Source: Cyanodermella asteris
Lineage: Eukaryota; Ascomycota; Lecanoromycetes; Ostropales; Stictidaceae
Assembly (NCBI GenBank): GCA_900618795.1
Contig: UYJD01000021.1
Location: forward strand, 184,860-248,859
Direction: 5' to 3'
Length of the DNA stretch: 64,000 nt
Every line of letters starts with the position of its first letter. Positions within the stretch are counted from its first letter, which is position 1. The translations under genes were made by a program, and so were the position numbers. Of the stretch, positions 1-10,866 are shown piece by piece. Below the pieces are notes generated by a model. That model worked only from the letters and a program-made list of their open reading frames with translations, was not told the DNA's origin and made no database searches.

Positions 1-255
1 GGCATGCTACTCAAAGTCGATTCTGGACCTGCTCTTGCTGGCACGCATTTCCAGGATGATCTGCATTCTATCGGATTCTTCATTACATTACATGGTCTAT
101 CCGAAATGCCAGCCTTTTGAGCTCCATGTCAAAAATAGTTGCCCCTTAGATAAGGTACCGAAAACAAAATCGTCATAATCATTTCGGGCCGGAAGCGACA
201 TGCCTGGACGCCAAGACGTGAATGCGGCGGCTATACCTGGCAGCCCGGACTCGGA

Positions 256-1884
256 CTAGTCACGTCTCTTAGTGTGTCCAGTATTCAGGCAGAACCAGCA
301 CACACCCATGAAAGCATAAAGTCCAATACACACCGGGTGCAACACCCATACACCTGCACTCTGACTCAAGATACCGACGATGAGCGGACCGACAGCTCCG
401 CCAGAACTACCCATTGCTGTAATAACAGACAGCGAGCTCGTTTGCACCCGCCTGTCCAGATATCTTGCGAAGATAGCGGTCGATAGTGAATAGATAGGTC
501 CAAGGATGGCACCGAGAATAGCGATGGCCACAGATTCAGCGATCAGGTTGGGAATGAGCCATACCAGAAGCTGAAAGCCGGCTGCGAGTACCATGAGCAA
601 GACCACGCTCCAGATTTCGCCGAATACACGGGCAAGCTTGTCTGTGGCAAACAGACGCGAGAGTGTCAGGCCGCCCCAGAAGCCAGATGTGACGTACCCG
701 AGCGATCCCGTATTCGCTGTGGCTCCTGGAGCAAGCGGATCGTATCCAGATGAGCCATGTGGCGCGGAAGATATCTCATACGGCGAAGCACGATACGCCA
801 ACAGGAAAGATAGGACCCACCCTGAGATGGAAACTTCGCCTCCTTGGTATGCGAATATGAAGAAGGCTCCCGCGATCGTCGTGCGTGACAGAATTTGGTT
901 CCAGCTGGGATGGAATGGCTTGTCGCTAGGTGCACGTTCAATTGGTCTCGCCGGCGTTTGAGTCCCAGTGCGTGGCCGTGAGTCCACGGTATTGCGGTAC
1001 GAGGAGTTCCTGGACATCCCAGGACGCACAGCGGGTGTCTGCTGCAAAGCTGCGAGCAATGGATTGGGCTTGTCGGTCTCGTAATTTCGATTGACCGAAA
1101 AATTTGTGGCCGCATTGATGGCAGCTATTGCCAGCAGCACAGCATAGAACCTAGACCACTGGATACCTGCGTCTGTCATTGCTGTTGCAATCAGTGGCCC
1201 AAAAATTCCTCCGATCCCGTATACGCCGTGAGCTATTCCTAGGAGGGTCGTCGAGTTCGTCATGCTGCAGATGAAGACGTTGAACGGTGCGAGAGAAATG
1301 GCACATCCGGTGCCGGTGAAGAAGAATGCAATGCAAACAAGCCAAAAAGGTGAGGTCGTCAACAAGATCACGTAGCCAACGATTATCAACAGCTGTGAGA
1401 GCAGCAGATGATAAGCTTTACCGATTTTCGAATGGAGCCTGTTGGTATATGTAGCAGCAAGAATGAACCCTATGGCATTTGTGACGAAGATCATCGACAC
1501 AATGCCGTACGAAATTGAGTACTGTGCTTCCATGTAGGGAATTATGGCACCGGTTGATGAATCGTTCATGCCTGCTGATAGGAAAGCTCCACATGCTGAA
1601 ATAAACCGCCACTTGTTCATCGGCGGATTTGACAGGGATAGAACAATCTCAGCTGGCGAACCATACGGAGATGAAGGACGGCTCGACTCCAAGTCATCGG
1701 CATATTCCGCTGGTGTTGGAGGAATAGATGGTCCTGGCGTTTCAGTAGTGTCGTGTCGAGTCTTGTTCAACTGTTGAAGCTCGTAGGCGGATGGAGCACG
1801 CGACCCTGCGTAGTCATCACGCCGAAGTGCCGAGGGAGGAGACGCGATGGATTCAACCTCAATCAAGGACCGCAGATCTGCCAT
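256..1884 (-). CDS. MFS transporter, FucP/BSC6-like
   Basis: Intronless 542-residue membrane protein. About 90 N-terminal residues are hydrophilic and Ser/Pro-rich, followed by six hydrophobic segments to roughly residue 265, a polar Ser/Thr/Arg/Pro loop of about 60 residues (270-330), and six more segments to the C-terminus. This is the 6+6 layout of the major facilitator superfamily. The first membrane segment carries the GMNDSSTGAIIPYME type of motif, which recalls the fucose-permease-like branch of fungal MFS proteins. The start at 1884 is ATG GCA GAT and is followed directly by cytosolic sequence. Substrate cannot be told from sequence. It is divergently placed from the eIF1A-like gene at 2519. 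The family assignment is firm and the subfamily is tentative. Confidence 0.85.
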   Translation of the reverse strand: MADLRSLIEVESIASPPSALRRDDYAGSRAPSAYELQQLNKTRHDTTETPGPSIPPTPAEYADDLESSRPSSPYGSPAEIVLSLSNPPMNKWRFISACGAFLSAGMNDSSTGAIIPYMEAQYSISYGIVSMIFVTNAIGFILAATYTNRLHSKIGKAYHLLLSQLLIIVGYVILLTTSPFWLVCIAFFFTGTGCAISLAPFNVFICSMTNSTTLLGIAHGVYGIGGIFGPLIATAMTDAGIQWSRFYAVLLAIAAINAATNFSVNRNYETDKPNPLLAALQQTPAVRPGMSRNSSYRNTVDSRPRTGTQTPARPIERAPSDKPFHPSWNQILSRTTIAGAFFIFAYQGGEVSISGWVLSFLLAYRASPYEISSAPHGSSGYDPLAPGATANTGSLGYVTSGFWGGLTLSRLFATDKLARVFGEIWSVVLLMVLAAGFQLLVWLIPNLIAESVAIAILGAILGPIYSLSTAIFARYLDRRVQTSSLSVITAMGSSGGAVGPLIVGILSQSAGVWVLHPVCIGLYAFMGVCWFCLNTGHTKRRD

Positions 1885-2518
1885 CTCGGGGAGGATACAA
1901 CTCGAAGGGCGGAGAGCGGATCGTATTGGCTATCTCGAAGCCTCCACCTGCCCTGTGCTGGCCGTTGCTCAGTTTTGAACCTTCGAAATGACAACGAAAG
2001 TCGTCGGCCGCCGGATCAGTTGTAGAGAAAAGATTGTTCGAAACGTGCCGGCTTTTCGGAAGTAAAAAGAAAAGGTTATAGAGCTGGCACGACTGAAGAG
2101 GTGAAGAAACGTGGGAGACAGGTCAGAAAATATGGAGACTCAAGGAGACAGCATTAGAGTTGGGCACCAGCGAAGGGAGGTAAAGTACTGAAGTATGACA
2201 AACCAGCATGCAAAGACTATAGAGTTAAGAGTATACTTACCCGACCAAGGGCCCATTAGGGACTGCGACGGCTTTGGGATGCTGGCGTCAGAAATGCTCA
2301 TTTCTTGGCTAGCAGGCCCGGCTAACTTGCCCGCTGAACTTTTCAGCACCGTTGATCGCCCAGATGCCGTGAAATTTTGGCACGAGCTCGCTTATCAGTC
2401 TCGGTCCGAATCTGAATCTGGGACTGGGGTCTACTATATCTCCGCAATCGCATCTCTCTTTTATCCGACACAGACCCTGGTTTTTTTTTTCGATCCCCAT
2501 AATCTCCAGACGAACAAG
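1885..2518. other. divergent intergenic region
   Basis: About 630 bp separating the starts of the MFS transporter (-) and the eIF1A-like gene (+). A T10 run sits near 2480, just upstream of the plus-strand start. The eIF1A-like reading frame stays open upstream to an ATG at 2195, but the extra 108 codons do not look like any family member, so this is treated as promoter and 5' UTR. Confidence 0.6.
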
Positions 2519-2929
2519 ATGCCGAAACCGAAAAGACTTCTTGACGCAACCGCTGAGCTCACGACTACCCCGCCAGACGAACTATCCGAATCGCAGTCGA
2601 TCGCCAAGATAGTATCAGCGGAAGGCAAGAGCTTATACACTGTTCTACTCCCTTCTCAAAAGACCGTCCTCGTCGAACTGGCTCCGCAGTTTCGCAACAA
2701 GATCTGGCTGAAGAGAGGAGGCTTTGTTGTTGTTGACGCAGCATCACTGTCGGATCGCGAGAACAAGCTTGGGGGCGAAATAGTCAACGTCGTTAGGGAT
2801 GAGAGAACGTGGCGCAAGATGAGCTGGTGGCCCAGAGAGTTTCCAAAGCAGAGCCTCATGGACGACGAGAGCGATGACGAATCGACTGTTGGTCGCATGC
2901 CGCCGTCCGACTCGGAAGACGAGGCTTGA
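2519..2929 (+). CDS. eIF1A-domain (S1-like OB fold) protein, EIF1AD-like
   Basis: Encodes 136 residues. An S1/IF1A-type OB fold spans about residues 22-100, with the KRGGFVVVD and W-P-REF signatures seen in EIF1AD proteins, and the tail is acidic (DDESDDES then SDSEDEA). Members are small, mostly nuclear RNA-binding proteins related to translation factor eIF1A, with a poorly defined cellular role. I place the start at 2519 (Met-Pro-Lys-Pro-Lys-Arg) because conserved sequence begins right after it. An in-frame ATG at 2195 would add 108 unrelated residues. The length matches the usual size for the family. No intron is needed. Confidence 0.82.
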   Translation: MPKPKRLLDATAELTTTPPDELSESQSIAKIVSAEGKSLYTVLLPSQKTVLVELAPQFRNKIWLKRGGFVVVDAASLSDRENKLGGEIVNVVRDERTWRKMSWWPREFPKQSLMDDESDDESTVGRMPPSDSEDEA

Positions 2930-2976
2930 GATTACCTATGCTACTTGGTTTCATTCATGTCGCCTTCGGACTGACA

Positions 2977-4315
2977 TCACCTGGCCTTCTTGACTTCTGC
3001 TTTAATGGTGTCCGCTAAGGGCCGAACAGTTCTAGCGAGACCTCGCGTGCCCCACCATACGCTCAGAACCTGGAAGGCCAGAGATGCTACCACCACCGCT
3101 GAGCTTGCATTGGTGCTTGGATACACATTCCAGGCCCATTCTTGCGCTGCCCACGCACCATAGATAAGGAGTGGATGTAGTCCAGATCTCCAAAGCAGGA
3201 AAGGCGAGATCCATGCCAGGTATGCATAAAATTGATAATGCAGACTCCTGGCACACAGTATGCCAATCACGAAAGATGTCAACACGACAGTTGCGATCGT
3301 GCTTTCGTCAACCTGCGACGCTATCTGCTGGAGCACTCGCGATGGCAAGGGTTTCATGAGTCTCTGAATGTGCCTCCAGACCGGTAACCCGGAGATTGGC
3401 AGCCATCTGGTAAAGACAAACAACGCCAGCAGGGACAGATGGACCGCAAGCAGAACTGTCGAGAACTCTTTCGATAAGAATGTCTCCTCACCAGCGAACC
3501 GCCAGTTGACCGTCCACTTGAACATGAACTGCCTGCTAAATTCGAAAGCGCGTCCTAGGTAGCCCGCGGCATTAGTCTCTAGGAAAGGGAGGGCGAGCAG
3601 AACCTGGACCGCCAGAACAGCAATCAGAGAAGTGGAAGCATGTGCAAGCGAGGTGCAGGTCCCAACAAGGACGAAGAACCCTGGCAAGGCTAGGAGAACT
3701 GTCATCTTGACACCAATAGCCAGACTGAATATTATGCTTGCTGAAATCCATCTCTTGCTCTGTGATTCCACCACGCCCCACCAGAACAGTGCCGCAGCAA
3801 AGCAGTCGTTGAAGAGCCGAAGCACATAGATGCTGTGTAGACGCTTGCTGAAAACGAGGAGGGGAAGAAGGTAGGGCGGCGCGCCTGCGCGTCTATATGC
3901 CGAAATAGCTGCGTGGAGAGCGAATATGTAGACGCCGATGAACACCTTCTGCCCCGTGACGATGTCCTTGCCGGCGTCGCACAGCCAATACAGGAAGCTG
4001 TAAATGTAGACGTGCAGGGCTGGGTATACAAGCGGACCCGTGGAGCCGGTCAATTTCGTGTAGTCGCGGACGCCATTGATGAAGAGTTCGACTTGTTGCA
4101 TGTACGTAGAGAAGTCGATTTCAGTATCTATGGGAAGCTCACTGGTCAGCTCGGGTGTGCACTCGCGACGAAGGGCGCGACGCACAGGGTATCTTCTTGA
4201 CTATGAGTACCGTCAGCGCCGTGTCGGTGAGGAGAACAAGTGGATGGAGCCATCTGTAATGGCGCGTATTGCATATGAACCCTTGGACAGATTCGTAGGC
4301 ATCGTCTATCCACAT
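2977..4315 (-). CDS. ALG3: Dol-P-Man:Man5GlcNAc2-PP-Dol alpha-1,3-mannosyltransferase
   Basis: ER membrane enzyme that adds the first luminal mannose from dolichyl-phosphate-mannose onto the Man5 lipid-linked oligosaccharide in N-glycan synthesis. There are two exons: 4186-4315 and 2977-4127, with a 58-nt GT-AG intron (4128-4185). Joining restores a split Tyr codon and gives the family signature KIPYTEIDF followed by YMQQVELF and GSTGPLVYPALHVY. The product is about 426 residues with many hydrophobic segments and a late LHYQFYAYLAW motif. The start at 4315 is the only in-frame ATG after an upstream stop, and the first 43 residues resemble other ALG3 N-termini (short lead, then HPLVLLTDTALTVLIVKK). 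Identification is strong. Confidence 0.93.
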
Positions 4316-4860
4316 GGCGGACAGGAGATATGCGCAAAGTCTGGCATTGATAGCGATACCCGAAAGTCGAGGAGGACCCTGCCGAAATAAATTACGAGGT
4401 CATCCTGTCGGAATGTTCTCCGAAGCTATCATGCAGTATTAAATTTCGGAGAATCTACTTTCATGCAGTGATGTGAAGTCGTCATTCTTGTATTCATGAT
4501 AAGGAAGCTCCCAAATTTTGAGATCAGGCCACCAGGACCGCCTTAGTCCTTCCATCAGGTAAATGAGGTACGAGCTCCGCACCGCACAGCTGCTGTTCCT
4601 AGACCTCATCGGACGCAGAAGGCTTCTCTGCAGTTAGATTTGGTCGGACCTTCATGACTGGAACAGAGACCCCACGACTGACCCTCTGTATGTCTGTACG
4701 AGGAGGTCATATCCAACCTATCGTTCTGTCTTCCCCCTCAGCCGACTCGGGGCCGACCTTTCCTGGCGGCGTAGCAGCTTTCCCCTTGAATGGGTAGGTT
4801 CAGAGAGAAGCAGCAGTCCAATTTCCTGTAATCCTGTATGTTTGCATTGTCCATGCATTC
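4316..4860. other. intergenic, no gene seen
   Basis: About 545 bp between the start of ALG3 and the stop of the histone-fold gene, both on the minus strand. It should hold the ALG3 promoter and the 3' UTR of the histone-fold gene. No conserved reading frame or RNA gene was recognised. Confidence 0.5.
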
Positions 4861-5550
4861 TCAGTCTTCCATCGCCACATCGCCATCGTGATCTCGTGTC
4901 CCGTTCGTCCCCTTCGGCTCCCAATGCTTGATACGTAGTTCTTTCGACCCATTTGTCTGCGGCTCAGGAACCGGTCCGTTAAGCATTGCCTCCACAGTAG
5001 GAGCTGCAGTGGCGGTACCAGGCCTACTGACCGGATCACCAACGTGGTTCGCAGTAGCTGGTGCGGCAACGCCTCCTGATCTGTCAAGCGTCGTCTGACC
5101 TTGGGCGAGCGCAGCTTTCTTAGCCTTCTTCTCAGAAAGCGCAGCCTCCTTCTGCTTCTTGGCGGCCTTGTACTCGCGATAGCTCTGCTGCTCAGGGATG
5201 ACGTCTGATAGAAATTCGAGGTTGTCGGTCCGGTGAACTAGATTTGCAATGTCGGAATATTGCAAGCTCTTCTTGGTCTTGTTCTTTGCCTTGTCAGTGG
5301 TATAGGCGCGCTGAGCGAGATGTCGAAGGAATAGCTCTGCTGCCCTGGTACACAAGAAGACGGCGTGATTGGAGACTTGATTGATTTCATCATCGACAGC
5401 TAGGATCTTCTTCACCCTACTCACTGATACTCGTCAGCATTGGCGATCTCTGTAAAGGTCAATTAAGAGGGGCAGACCGAACGTACTGGGAAGGTGAGTC
5501 GTTCCTTTCACGTCATCCTCCGGGTTGATCGGCGTGTTGTTATACGGCAT
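4861..5550 (-). CDS. histone-fold protein, DPB3/CHRAC-like (NF-YC type)
   Basis: Two exons, 5487-5550 and 4861-5423, with a 63-nt intron (5424-5486) that splits a Met codon. The product is about 208 residues. The first 21 are a short leader. Residues about 22-95 form an NF-YC/CBF-type histone fold (SRVKKILAVDDEINQ, then FLRHLAQRAYTTDKAKNK, then LQYSDIANLVHR). A Lys/Ala/Glu coiled segment (EYKAAKKQKEAALSEKKAKK) and a disordered tail follow. This layout fits the DNA polymerase epsilon subunit Dpb3/POLE4 or the CHRAC remodeller small subunit, which pair with a partner fold such as Dpb4. HAP5 is less likely because its longer flanking signature is absent. Joining the exons gives a start, MPYNNTPINP, that begins right before the fold. 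Confidence 0.82.
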
Positions 5551-5966
5551 CTTGATCAACTTTGCAAATATGCTAAATCGGGACCAGAAGTATGGCCTCA
5601 GAGCTCCAGTAAAGCAGATCGAGAAGGACTTCTCGTGGTCGTGGTCGGGATTGACTGGGGTGTTCGATTGTGTCTCCGCGTGATAAAATATTAGCTGCGG
5701 CTTCGGATCCAGTAGTCTGCCGTGAGGCGAAGATGAGTGCTGTCAGAGAATGGATTGTGAAATAATTGTCCCGCATAAGCGCGTCCCCATCCGATAGACG
5801 ATTCAACTCACGCGTTGTTCCCGCACGGACCACGTAGATCTTGAACCACCGCTACGCCGCATGGGCAGGCTGAAGCTACCTCGCGCTTGACTTGACAAGC
5901 CTCCAATATATCTACGTGCTCAACGACGACGCTCAGCAACGACGTCGCTTACAGAATGCCAATGAC
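5551..5966. other. divergent intergenic region
   Basis: About 416 bp between the starts of the DPB3-like gene (-) and the CLC gene (+), presumably containing both promoters. The CLC frame is open upstream to 5892 but has no ATG there. No other feature is recognised. Confidence 0.5.
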
Positions 5967-8543
5967 ATGACATCAACTCGCGCTCGCCCCTCCCTTGCTA
6001 CCCGTCGATCGAGTGTCTTCACCACAGCTTCGCTCGAATATGGCGTATCAAGTGGCATTGGTGCGGATCCAAACTTGAATGAAGAGATCGAGGAGATTAA
6101 ACGTTATGAAGATTTCACGACACTAGACTGGGTACAAGACGCTGCGAGAGAACAAATTCGAAGGCGCGCGCGCTATGAACGGTCCAGCGCAGTGGTCAAG
6201 AGAGGGCGATGGGGATTTCGGCAGAAGCTGTGGGAGCTATATGATGCTGGGCAAGCCTGGATTGTGGTAACGCTGGTCGGAATCGCCATTGGTCTCAACG
6301 CAGCATTTTTGAATATCGTCACCGAATGGCTCAGCGACATCAAGCTTGGGCATTGCAAGACCGCCTTCTACCTGAATGAGAGCTTCTGCTGCTGGGGCGA
6401 CGAAGGGGGCTGCGACGAGTGGGTGAGATGGAGCTCATTAACAATCGTCAACTTTATCTTCTACCTCCTCTTTGCCATACTCTTCGCATTCACCTCTGCC
6501 AGCTTGGTCAAGTCCTTTGCGCCGTATGCCGCTGGATCGGGCATATCTGAGATCAAATGCATCATAGCTGGATTTGTCATGAAAGGGTTTCTCGGCTTCT
6601 GGACACTTTTGATAAAGTCGATTGGTCTCCCTCTTGCAATCGCATCCGGTCTCTCTGTCGGCAAGGAAGGTCCCAGCGTTCACTATGCAGTGTGTACCGG
6701 GAATGTCATATCGAGGTTCTTCTCTGAATATAAGAGGAATGCTTCGAAGACTCGGGAGATATTGTCCGCGACCGCCGCAGCAGGTGTTGCGGTAGCATTC
6801 GGTAGTCCCATTGGAGGTGTGCTATTCTCCCTGGAAGAAATGTCTTCCTACTTTCCTCTGCAGACGATGTGGAGAAGCTACTTCTGCGCCTTGGTGGCCA
6901 CCTCGGTACTGGCAGGCATGAACCCGTTTCGCACAGGTCAGCTTGTCATGTTTCAGGTCTCCTATGATCGATCGTGGCACTTCTTCGAAATCCCTTTCTT
7001 CGTACTCCTCGGCGTTGTTGGTGGTCTCTACGGTGCTCTGGTCATCAAGGGCCATCTCAGGGTTCAGTCGTTCCGGAAGAAATACCTCTCCAGCTATCCT
7101 ATTCAGGAAGCTGTCGTCATTGCAGCCTTCACTGCATTTCTCTGTTATCCGAATCGATTTCTGAGAATTGACATGACGGAAATGATGGAGATTTTATTCG
7201 AAGAATGTGAGGGGAAGAACGACTACAATGGGCTCTGCGACATCGACAATCGCTGGCACATGATCTTTTCCTTGGCAATTGCAACTGTCATGAGGACGTG
7301 CCTGATCATGTTATCCTATGGATGCAAAGTCCCGGCCGGGATCTTTGTACCCTCAATGGCCGTTGGGGCTTCCTTCGGCAGAATGGTTGGTATACTTGTT
7401 GAGACTGTTCACCATGCATATCCCAACGCAGCATATTTCGCTGCTTGCGAGCCAGACGTACCATGTATTACACCTGGTACCTACGCCTTCCTTGGTGCGG
7501 CTGCGACGTTAAGTGGCATCATGCATATCACTGTCTCAGTTGTGGTTATAATGTTTGAGCTCACTGGAACTCTCTACTACATCTTGCCGACAATGATTGT
7601 CTGTGGAGCCACTAAAATCATCTCGAGCTACTTCCCGGGCGGTGGAATTGCAGACAGAATGATCGCCTTCAATGGTTTCCCTTTCCTGGACGCCAAGGAG
7701 GAGCACGACTTCGACGCACCTGTGTCAGCGTGCATGAAGCCTGTGACTGAGCTGGCTTTGATACCGGTGACAGGGCTGACTCTGCGCGAACTTGAACAGA
7801 TGCTCACTGATGCGCCATATGGAGGCTTCCCAATTGTGGCCTCCAGAGAGCCGGGAGAGCGCACGCTGCTTGGCTATCTCGGGCGTATGGAGCTTCTGTA
7901 CGCCATCAACAAGGCACGCGCAGCTGGACCAATTTCACCCGAGGCGATGTGTTCTTTCTTGCCAGCTGACCCATTGGCTCCGATTACACCTGCTGCTAGT
8001 GAAGACGGGAGACGGCCCTCGACACTGCGAACGCCATCAGCAGCAGCGCCGCCTCCAGTCACATTTGACAACATCGCGCAGCAGCGAATTGATTTTGCTC
8101 GACTCATCGATCCCACGCCATTAACAGTCCATCCTCGTCTGGCTTTAGAGACTGCCATGGATATTTTCAAGAAGATGGGGCCACGCGTGATCCTCGTCGA
8201 ATCGAAAGGCAAGCTAGTTGGCTTAGTGACGGTGAAAGACTGTCTCAAATACCAGTTCAGAGAAGAGGCAGCAGAACGACAGGCGCATGCCACCCGAGCC
8301 GGCGAGACGGACGCGAAAGTGTGGAATGTTCTCAGTACCGTAGGTAGCTGGGTTGGGGCTCGCTGGAGTCAGGCTCGGCGCCACCGTCATATCAGGCTCG
8401 GTAGTGACGGCTCGGTGCGACCATCGCCTGGTCTGGGAGGAAGAGAGTTTCAGGAGTCGTCTCGAAACACACCCAGTCGAAGAGAGGAAGATCGACGAAT
8501 ATTGGATGGAACGGAGGGTGTCGAGCTAGAAGATCAGATCTAA
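5967..8543 (+). CDS. CLC-family voltage-gated chloride channel/antiporter
   Basis: Intronless gene for about 858 residues. The cytosolic N-terminus leads into a CLC membrane core with the three anion-site signatures: GSGISEIK near residue 190, GKEGPSVH near 232 (the Glu is the gating glutamate), and GGVLFSLEE. The C-terminal third has two CBS-like segments, one after the last membrane helix and one near GLVTVKDCLKY. GSGIS with Ser is the form found in yeast Gef1. Fungal CLC proteins act in Golgi, endosomal or vacuolar membranes in anion and pH balance and copper/iron loading. I chose the ATG at 5967 because the frame further upstream starts only at a non-ATG codon. The tail after CBS2 is polar and Arg/Ser-rich. 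Confidence 0.92.
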   Translation: MTSTRARPSLATRRSSVFTTASLEYGVSSGIGADPNLNEEIEEIKRYEDFTTLDWVQDAAREQIRRRARYERSSAVVKRGRWGFRQKLWELYDAGQAWIVVTLVGIAIGLNAAFLNIVTEWLSDIKLGHCKTAFYLNESFCCWGDEGGCDEWVRWSSLTIVNFIFYLLFAILFAFTSASLVKSFAPYAAGSGISEIKCIIAGFVMKGFLGFWTLLIKSIGLPLAIASGLSVGKEGPSVHYAVCTGNVISRFFSEYKRNASKTREILSATAAAGVAVAFGSPIGGVLFSLEEMSSYFPLQTMWRSYFCALVATSVLAGMNPFRTGQLVMFQVSYDRSWHFFEIPFFVLLGVVGGLYGALVIKGHLRVQSFRKKYLSSYPIQEAVVIAAFTAFLCYPNRFLRIDMTEMMEILFEECEGKNDYNGLCDIDNRWHMIFSLAIATVMRTCLIMLSYGCKVPAGIFVPSMAVGASFGRMVGILVETVHHAYPNAAYFAACEPDVPCITPGTYAFLGAAATLSGIMHITVSVVVIMFELTGTLYYILPTMIVCGATKIISSYFPGGGIADRMIAFNGFPFLDAKEEHDFDAPVSACMKPVTELALIPVTGLTLRELEQMLTDAPYGGFPIVASREPGERTLLGYLGRMELLYAINKARAAGPISPEAMCSFLPADPLAPITPAASEDGRRPSTLRTPSAAAPPPVTFDNIAQQRIDFARLIDPTPLTVHPRLALETAMDIFKKMGPRVILVESKGKLVGLVTVKDCLKYQFREEAAERQAHATRAGETDAKVWNVLSTVGSWVGARWSQARRHRHIRLGSDGSVRPSPGLGGREFQESSRNTPSRREEDRRILDGTEGVELEDQI

Positions 8544-8819
8544 GATAGATAATGACATAATTCTTCAATTTCGACGTTGCGATGTTGCCTCAGTCGATAT
8601 TATTCATGAACATGGTTCTGAGTCAGTAGTTGAATTGTGGATCGCGAGCTGTGTCCTGCAAGCAACTCTCAAGGTCTGTTCTCCATTGCTGGCGCCGGCA
8701 GCGGAGAGATGGTGTCATAGCTCTCTACTCAGTCGACCCCTGCTGAGACCCGCTTAAGAGCTCCACATACAGCTTCTCAACTTGCCCCGCAGATTGACTC
8801 GACTCTTACCACTATCCAC

Positions 8820-9805
8820 ATGCTGTCGCGTCTGTCTCGCACTGGTAGAACAACAATATCAGCCTTACAAGCCATAAGAAATCATTGTGCCGCAATCAAT
8901 CAGCCAGTTCCGTTCCTCCGCTTTGTCCGCAACATGTCCGCCTCAGCAATGACCAAGCGCCTGGAAGGCAAGACAATAGTCATAACGGGCGCTTCTAGCG
9001 GCATTGGTAGAAGTACAGCCTTGGAATTTGCGCGGACTGCGCCCAAGAACCTCAAGCTTGTCATCACAGCCCGGCGAGTGGACAATCTCAATCAGTTGGC
9101 AGATGAGATCAAGAAAGAGGTGGGCGATGGAGTCAAGGTACACCCTGTGAAACTCGACGTGAGCAACCCAGAAGAGATCAGGAACTTCGTGCCCGGTCTG
9201 CCTGCGGAATTTCGTGACATCGATGTGCTGGTGAATAACGCCGGCCTGGTTAAGGGCGTCGCGCAGGCACCCGGAATTGATGAGCAGGATATCAAACTCA
9301 TGTTTGATACCAACGTTACTGGATTGATCAATATGACACAGGAGGTGATGAAGATCTACAAACAGCGGCCTGAGGGCGGAAAGGGCGACATCATCAACGT
9401 TGGCAGCATTGCTGGGCGGGAGCCATACCCCGGAGGAGGCATCTACTGTGCAACGAAGGCTGCTGTGCGAAGTTTCTCTGATGTCATCCGGAAAGAGCTC
9501 ATAAACACAAAGATCAGAGTGATTGAGATTGATCCTGGTATGGTCGAGACGGAGTTCAGTGTGGTCCGATTTTACGGCGACAAGGCGAAGGCAGATGCCG
9601 TCTACGCGTAAGTTATATGCTCCGTCAAACCCAAAGCAATGCTGACCATGATAGTGACTGCGAACCTCTCACACCCGATGATATCGCCGAAGTTATTGTA
9701 TTCACCGCTGGTAGGAGGGAGAACGTGGTCATTGCAGACACGTTGATCTACCCTCAGCATCAAGGCGGCGTCAACGCCGCCATTTACAAGAAACCAAAAG
9801 CTTAG
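8820..9805 (+). CDS. short-chain dehydrogenase, YdfG/YMR226C-like
   Basis: Two exons, 8820-9607 and 9655-9805, joined across a 47-nt intron (9608-9654). About 312 residues. It has the Rossmann signature TGASSGIG, the NNAG motif, a catalytic Ser in NVGSIAGREPYPGG, and YCATK (Tyr-x-x-x-Lys). The C-terminus CEPLTPDDIAEVIVFTAGR is characteristic of the NADP-dependent serine/3-hydroxy acid dehydrogenase group that includes yeast YMR226C. Residues 1-38 are rich in Arg, Ser and Leu with no acidic residue and look like a mitochondrial presequence. A second in-frame ATG at 8934 gives the normal family start, so dual localisation is possible. Confidence 0.9.
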
Positions 9806-9857
9806 ACATGAAAAGAATGGAAAGATATACAGCTGTGAAGATCGCATATCGTGAGCA

Positions 9858-10364
9858 TTAGTCTTTTGACTTCAGCTTCTCCTCAATCTCTAGGATGTCT
9901 TCTGAGTCGTCAAAGTCGAAGACCTTGTTCGCCGCAGATTCGCTCCTCATCAGTTCCTTGGCTCCGGCATACCTCATTCGAGTATCTGCGTTGCAGTGTA
10001 CCGGCATGTAGTATATCATGACATAGGGTACGCTCACTCGACCGTCGTCCAGTTCCATGGGATAACTGAGTAGAATGAATCTGGGTGCATGTTCTGGTAG
10101 TTCGTCGACGATGGATTGAAGATCCTTGTACACCTCGGTGTCTTCTGACTGCTTGATTTCTCCAGAAGTCTTGTCAATCTTGTCTATGGCGGTCAGAATC
10201 AGTAAGAAGAAATCACAGAAAGGCTTCATTGCGGCGTACCGCAAGCTTGATTGAAACATACAGATCACAGCTTGAGGATCTTTCGAGCGGGATGTCGACA
10301 GTCGGAACTTCCTCAAAGCCTGCTTGGTCTCGGGCGAGAAGCTGTATAACGCGGAAGAAGACAT
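9858..10364 (-). CDS. AIM7: glia maturation factor homologue (ADF-homology), AIM7-like
   Basis: Two exons, 10262-10364 and 9858-10183, with a 78-nt intron. Joining converts the boundary to AVIYKIDKTSGEI, which is standard for the family. About 142 residues, the usual length. It is a single ADF/cofilin-homology domain with SKDPQAVI, PRFILLSYP and RMRYAGAKELM motifs. GMF proteins bind Arp2/3 and promote debranching of actin filaments. The start at 10364 (Met-Ser-Ser-Ser) matches family N-termini, and the longer open frame upstream does not. The gene ends 52 bp from the convergent SDR gene. Confidence 0.92.
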   Translation of the reverse strand: MSSSALYSFSPETKQALRKFRLSTSRSKDPQAVICMFQSSLRYAAMKPFCDFFLLILTAIDKIDKTSGEIKQSEDTEVYKDLQSIVDELPEHAPRFILLSYPMELDDGRVSVPYVMIYYMPVHCNADTRMRYAGAKELMRSESAANKVFDFDDSEDILEIEEKLKSKD

Positions 10365-10866
10365 GGTGATGGTGAAGGCGTTCAGTTGCACAAGTCCGAG
10401 GGGCAATATATGGTGCTTGCCCACCGGAGTCAGCGCCGTCGGAGCTGTGGCTGTGATGCTGTTGTGGACCGTGCGTTCAGAGTCACAACTTTTCCCCCAA
10501 TTTTCTGGACTTTCTTACTGACGCACTCAAGGTCCCGAACGCGAAGTGCGCCCGTCGGATGCTCGCGACTAGGACTCAACACAAGGCAACCTGGTAGCTG
10601 GGTCTGCTACAAGTGTCGCGCACACCATGACTTGAGATTCATTCTTTCTCGGCGCAGCAGAAAAGGTATGTCGCTTTCCCAGCCTGCACGCTGAGTTGAA
10701 ATGATTATACCAAACTTATCAAAATTACAATCTGTCAATCCTCCGAGTGATTCCTTGAAGACCCATAGTATTTCGATGATCAACACCACGAAGCTTCACC
10801 GTATCGACCAAATCTATCAGTGCATTTTGACTGACGTGCAAACAGGCGTGTCGAATCACCTTCACC
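10365..10866. other. divergent intergenic region
   Basis: About 500 bp between the starts of the GMF homologue (-) and SEN34 (+). It probably holds both promoters. Short ORFs here overlap in several frames and none shows conservation that I recognise. Confidence 0.5.

Noticed and set aside
2195-2518. 108-residue N-terminal extension of the eIF1A-like protein
   Set aside because: Open and begins with ATG, but unlike any homologue, and the family normally begins at the 2519 Met.
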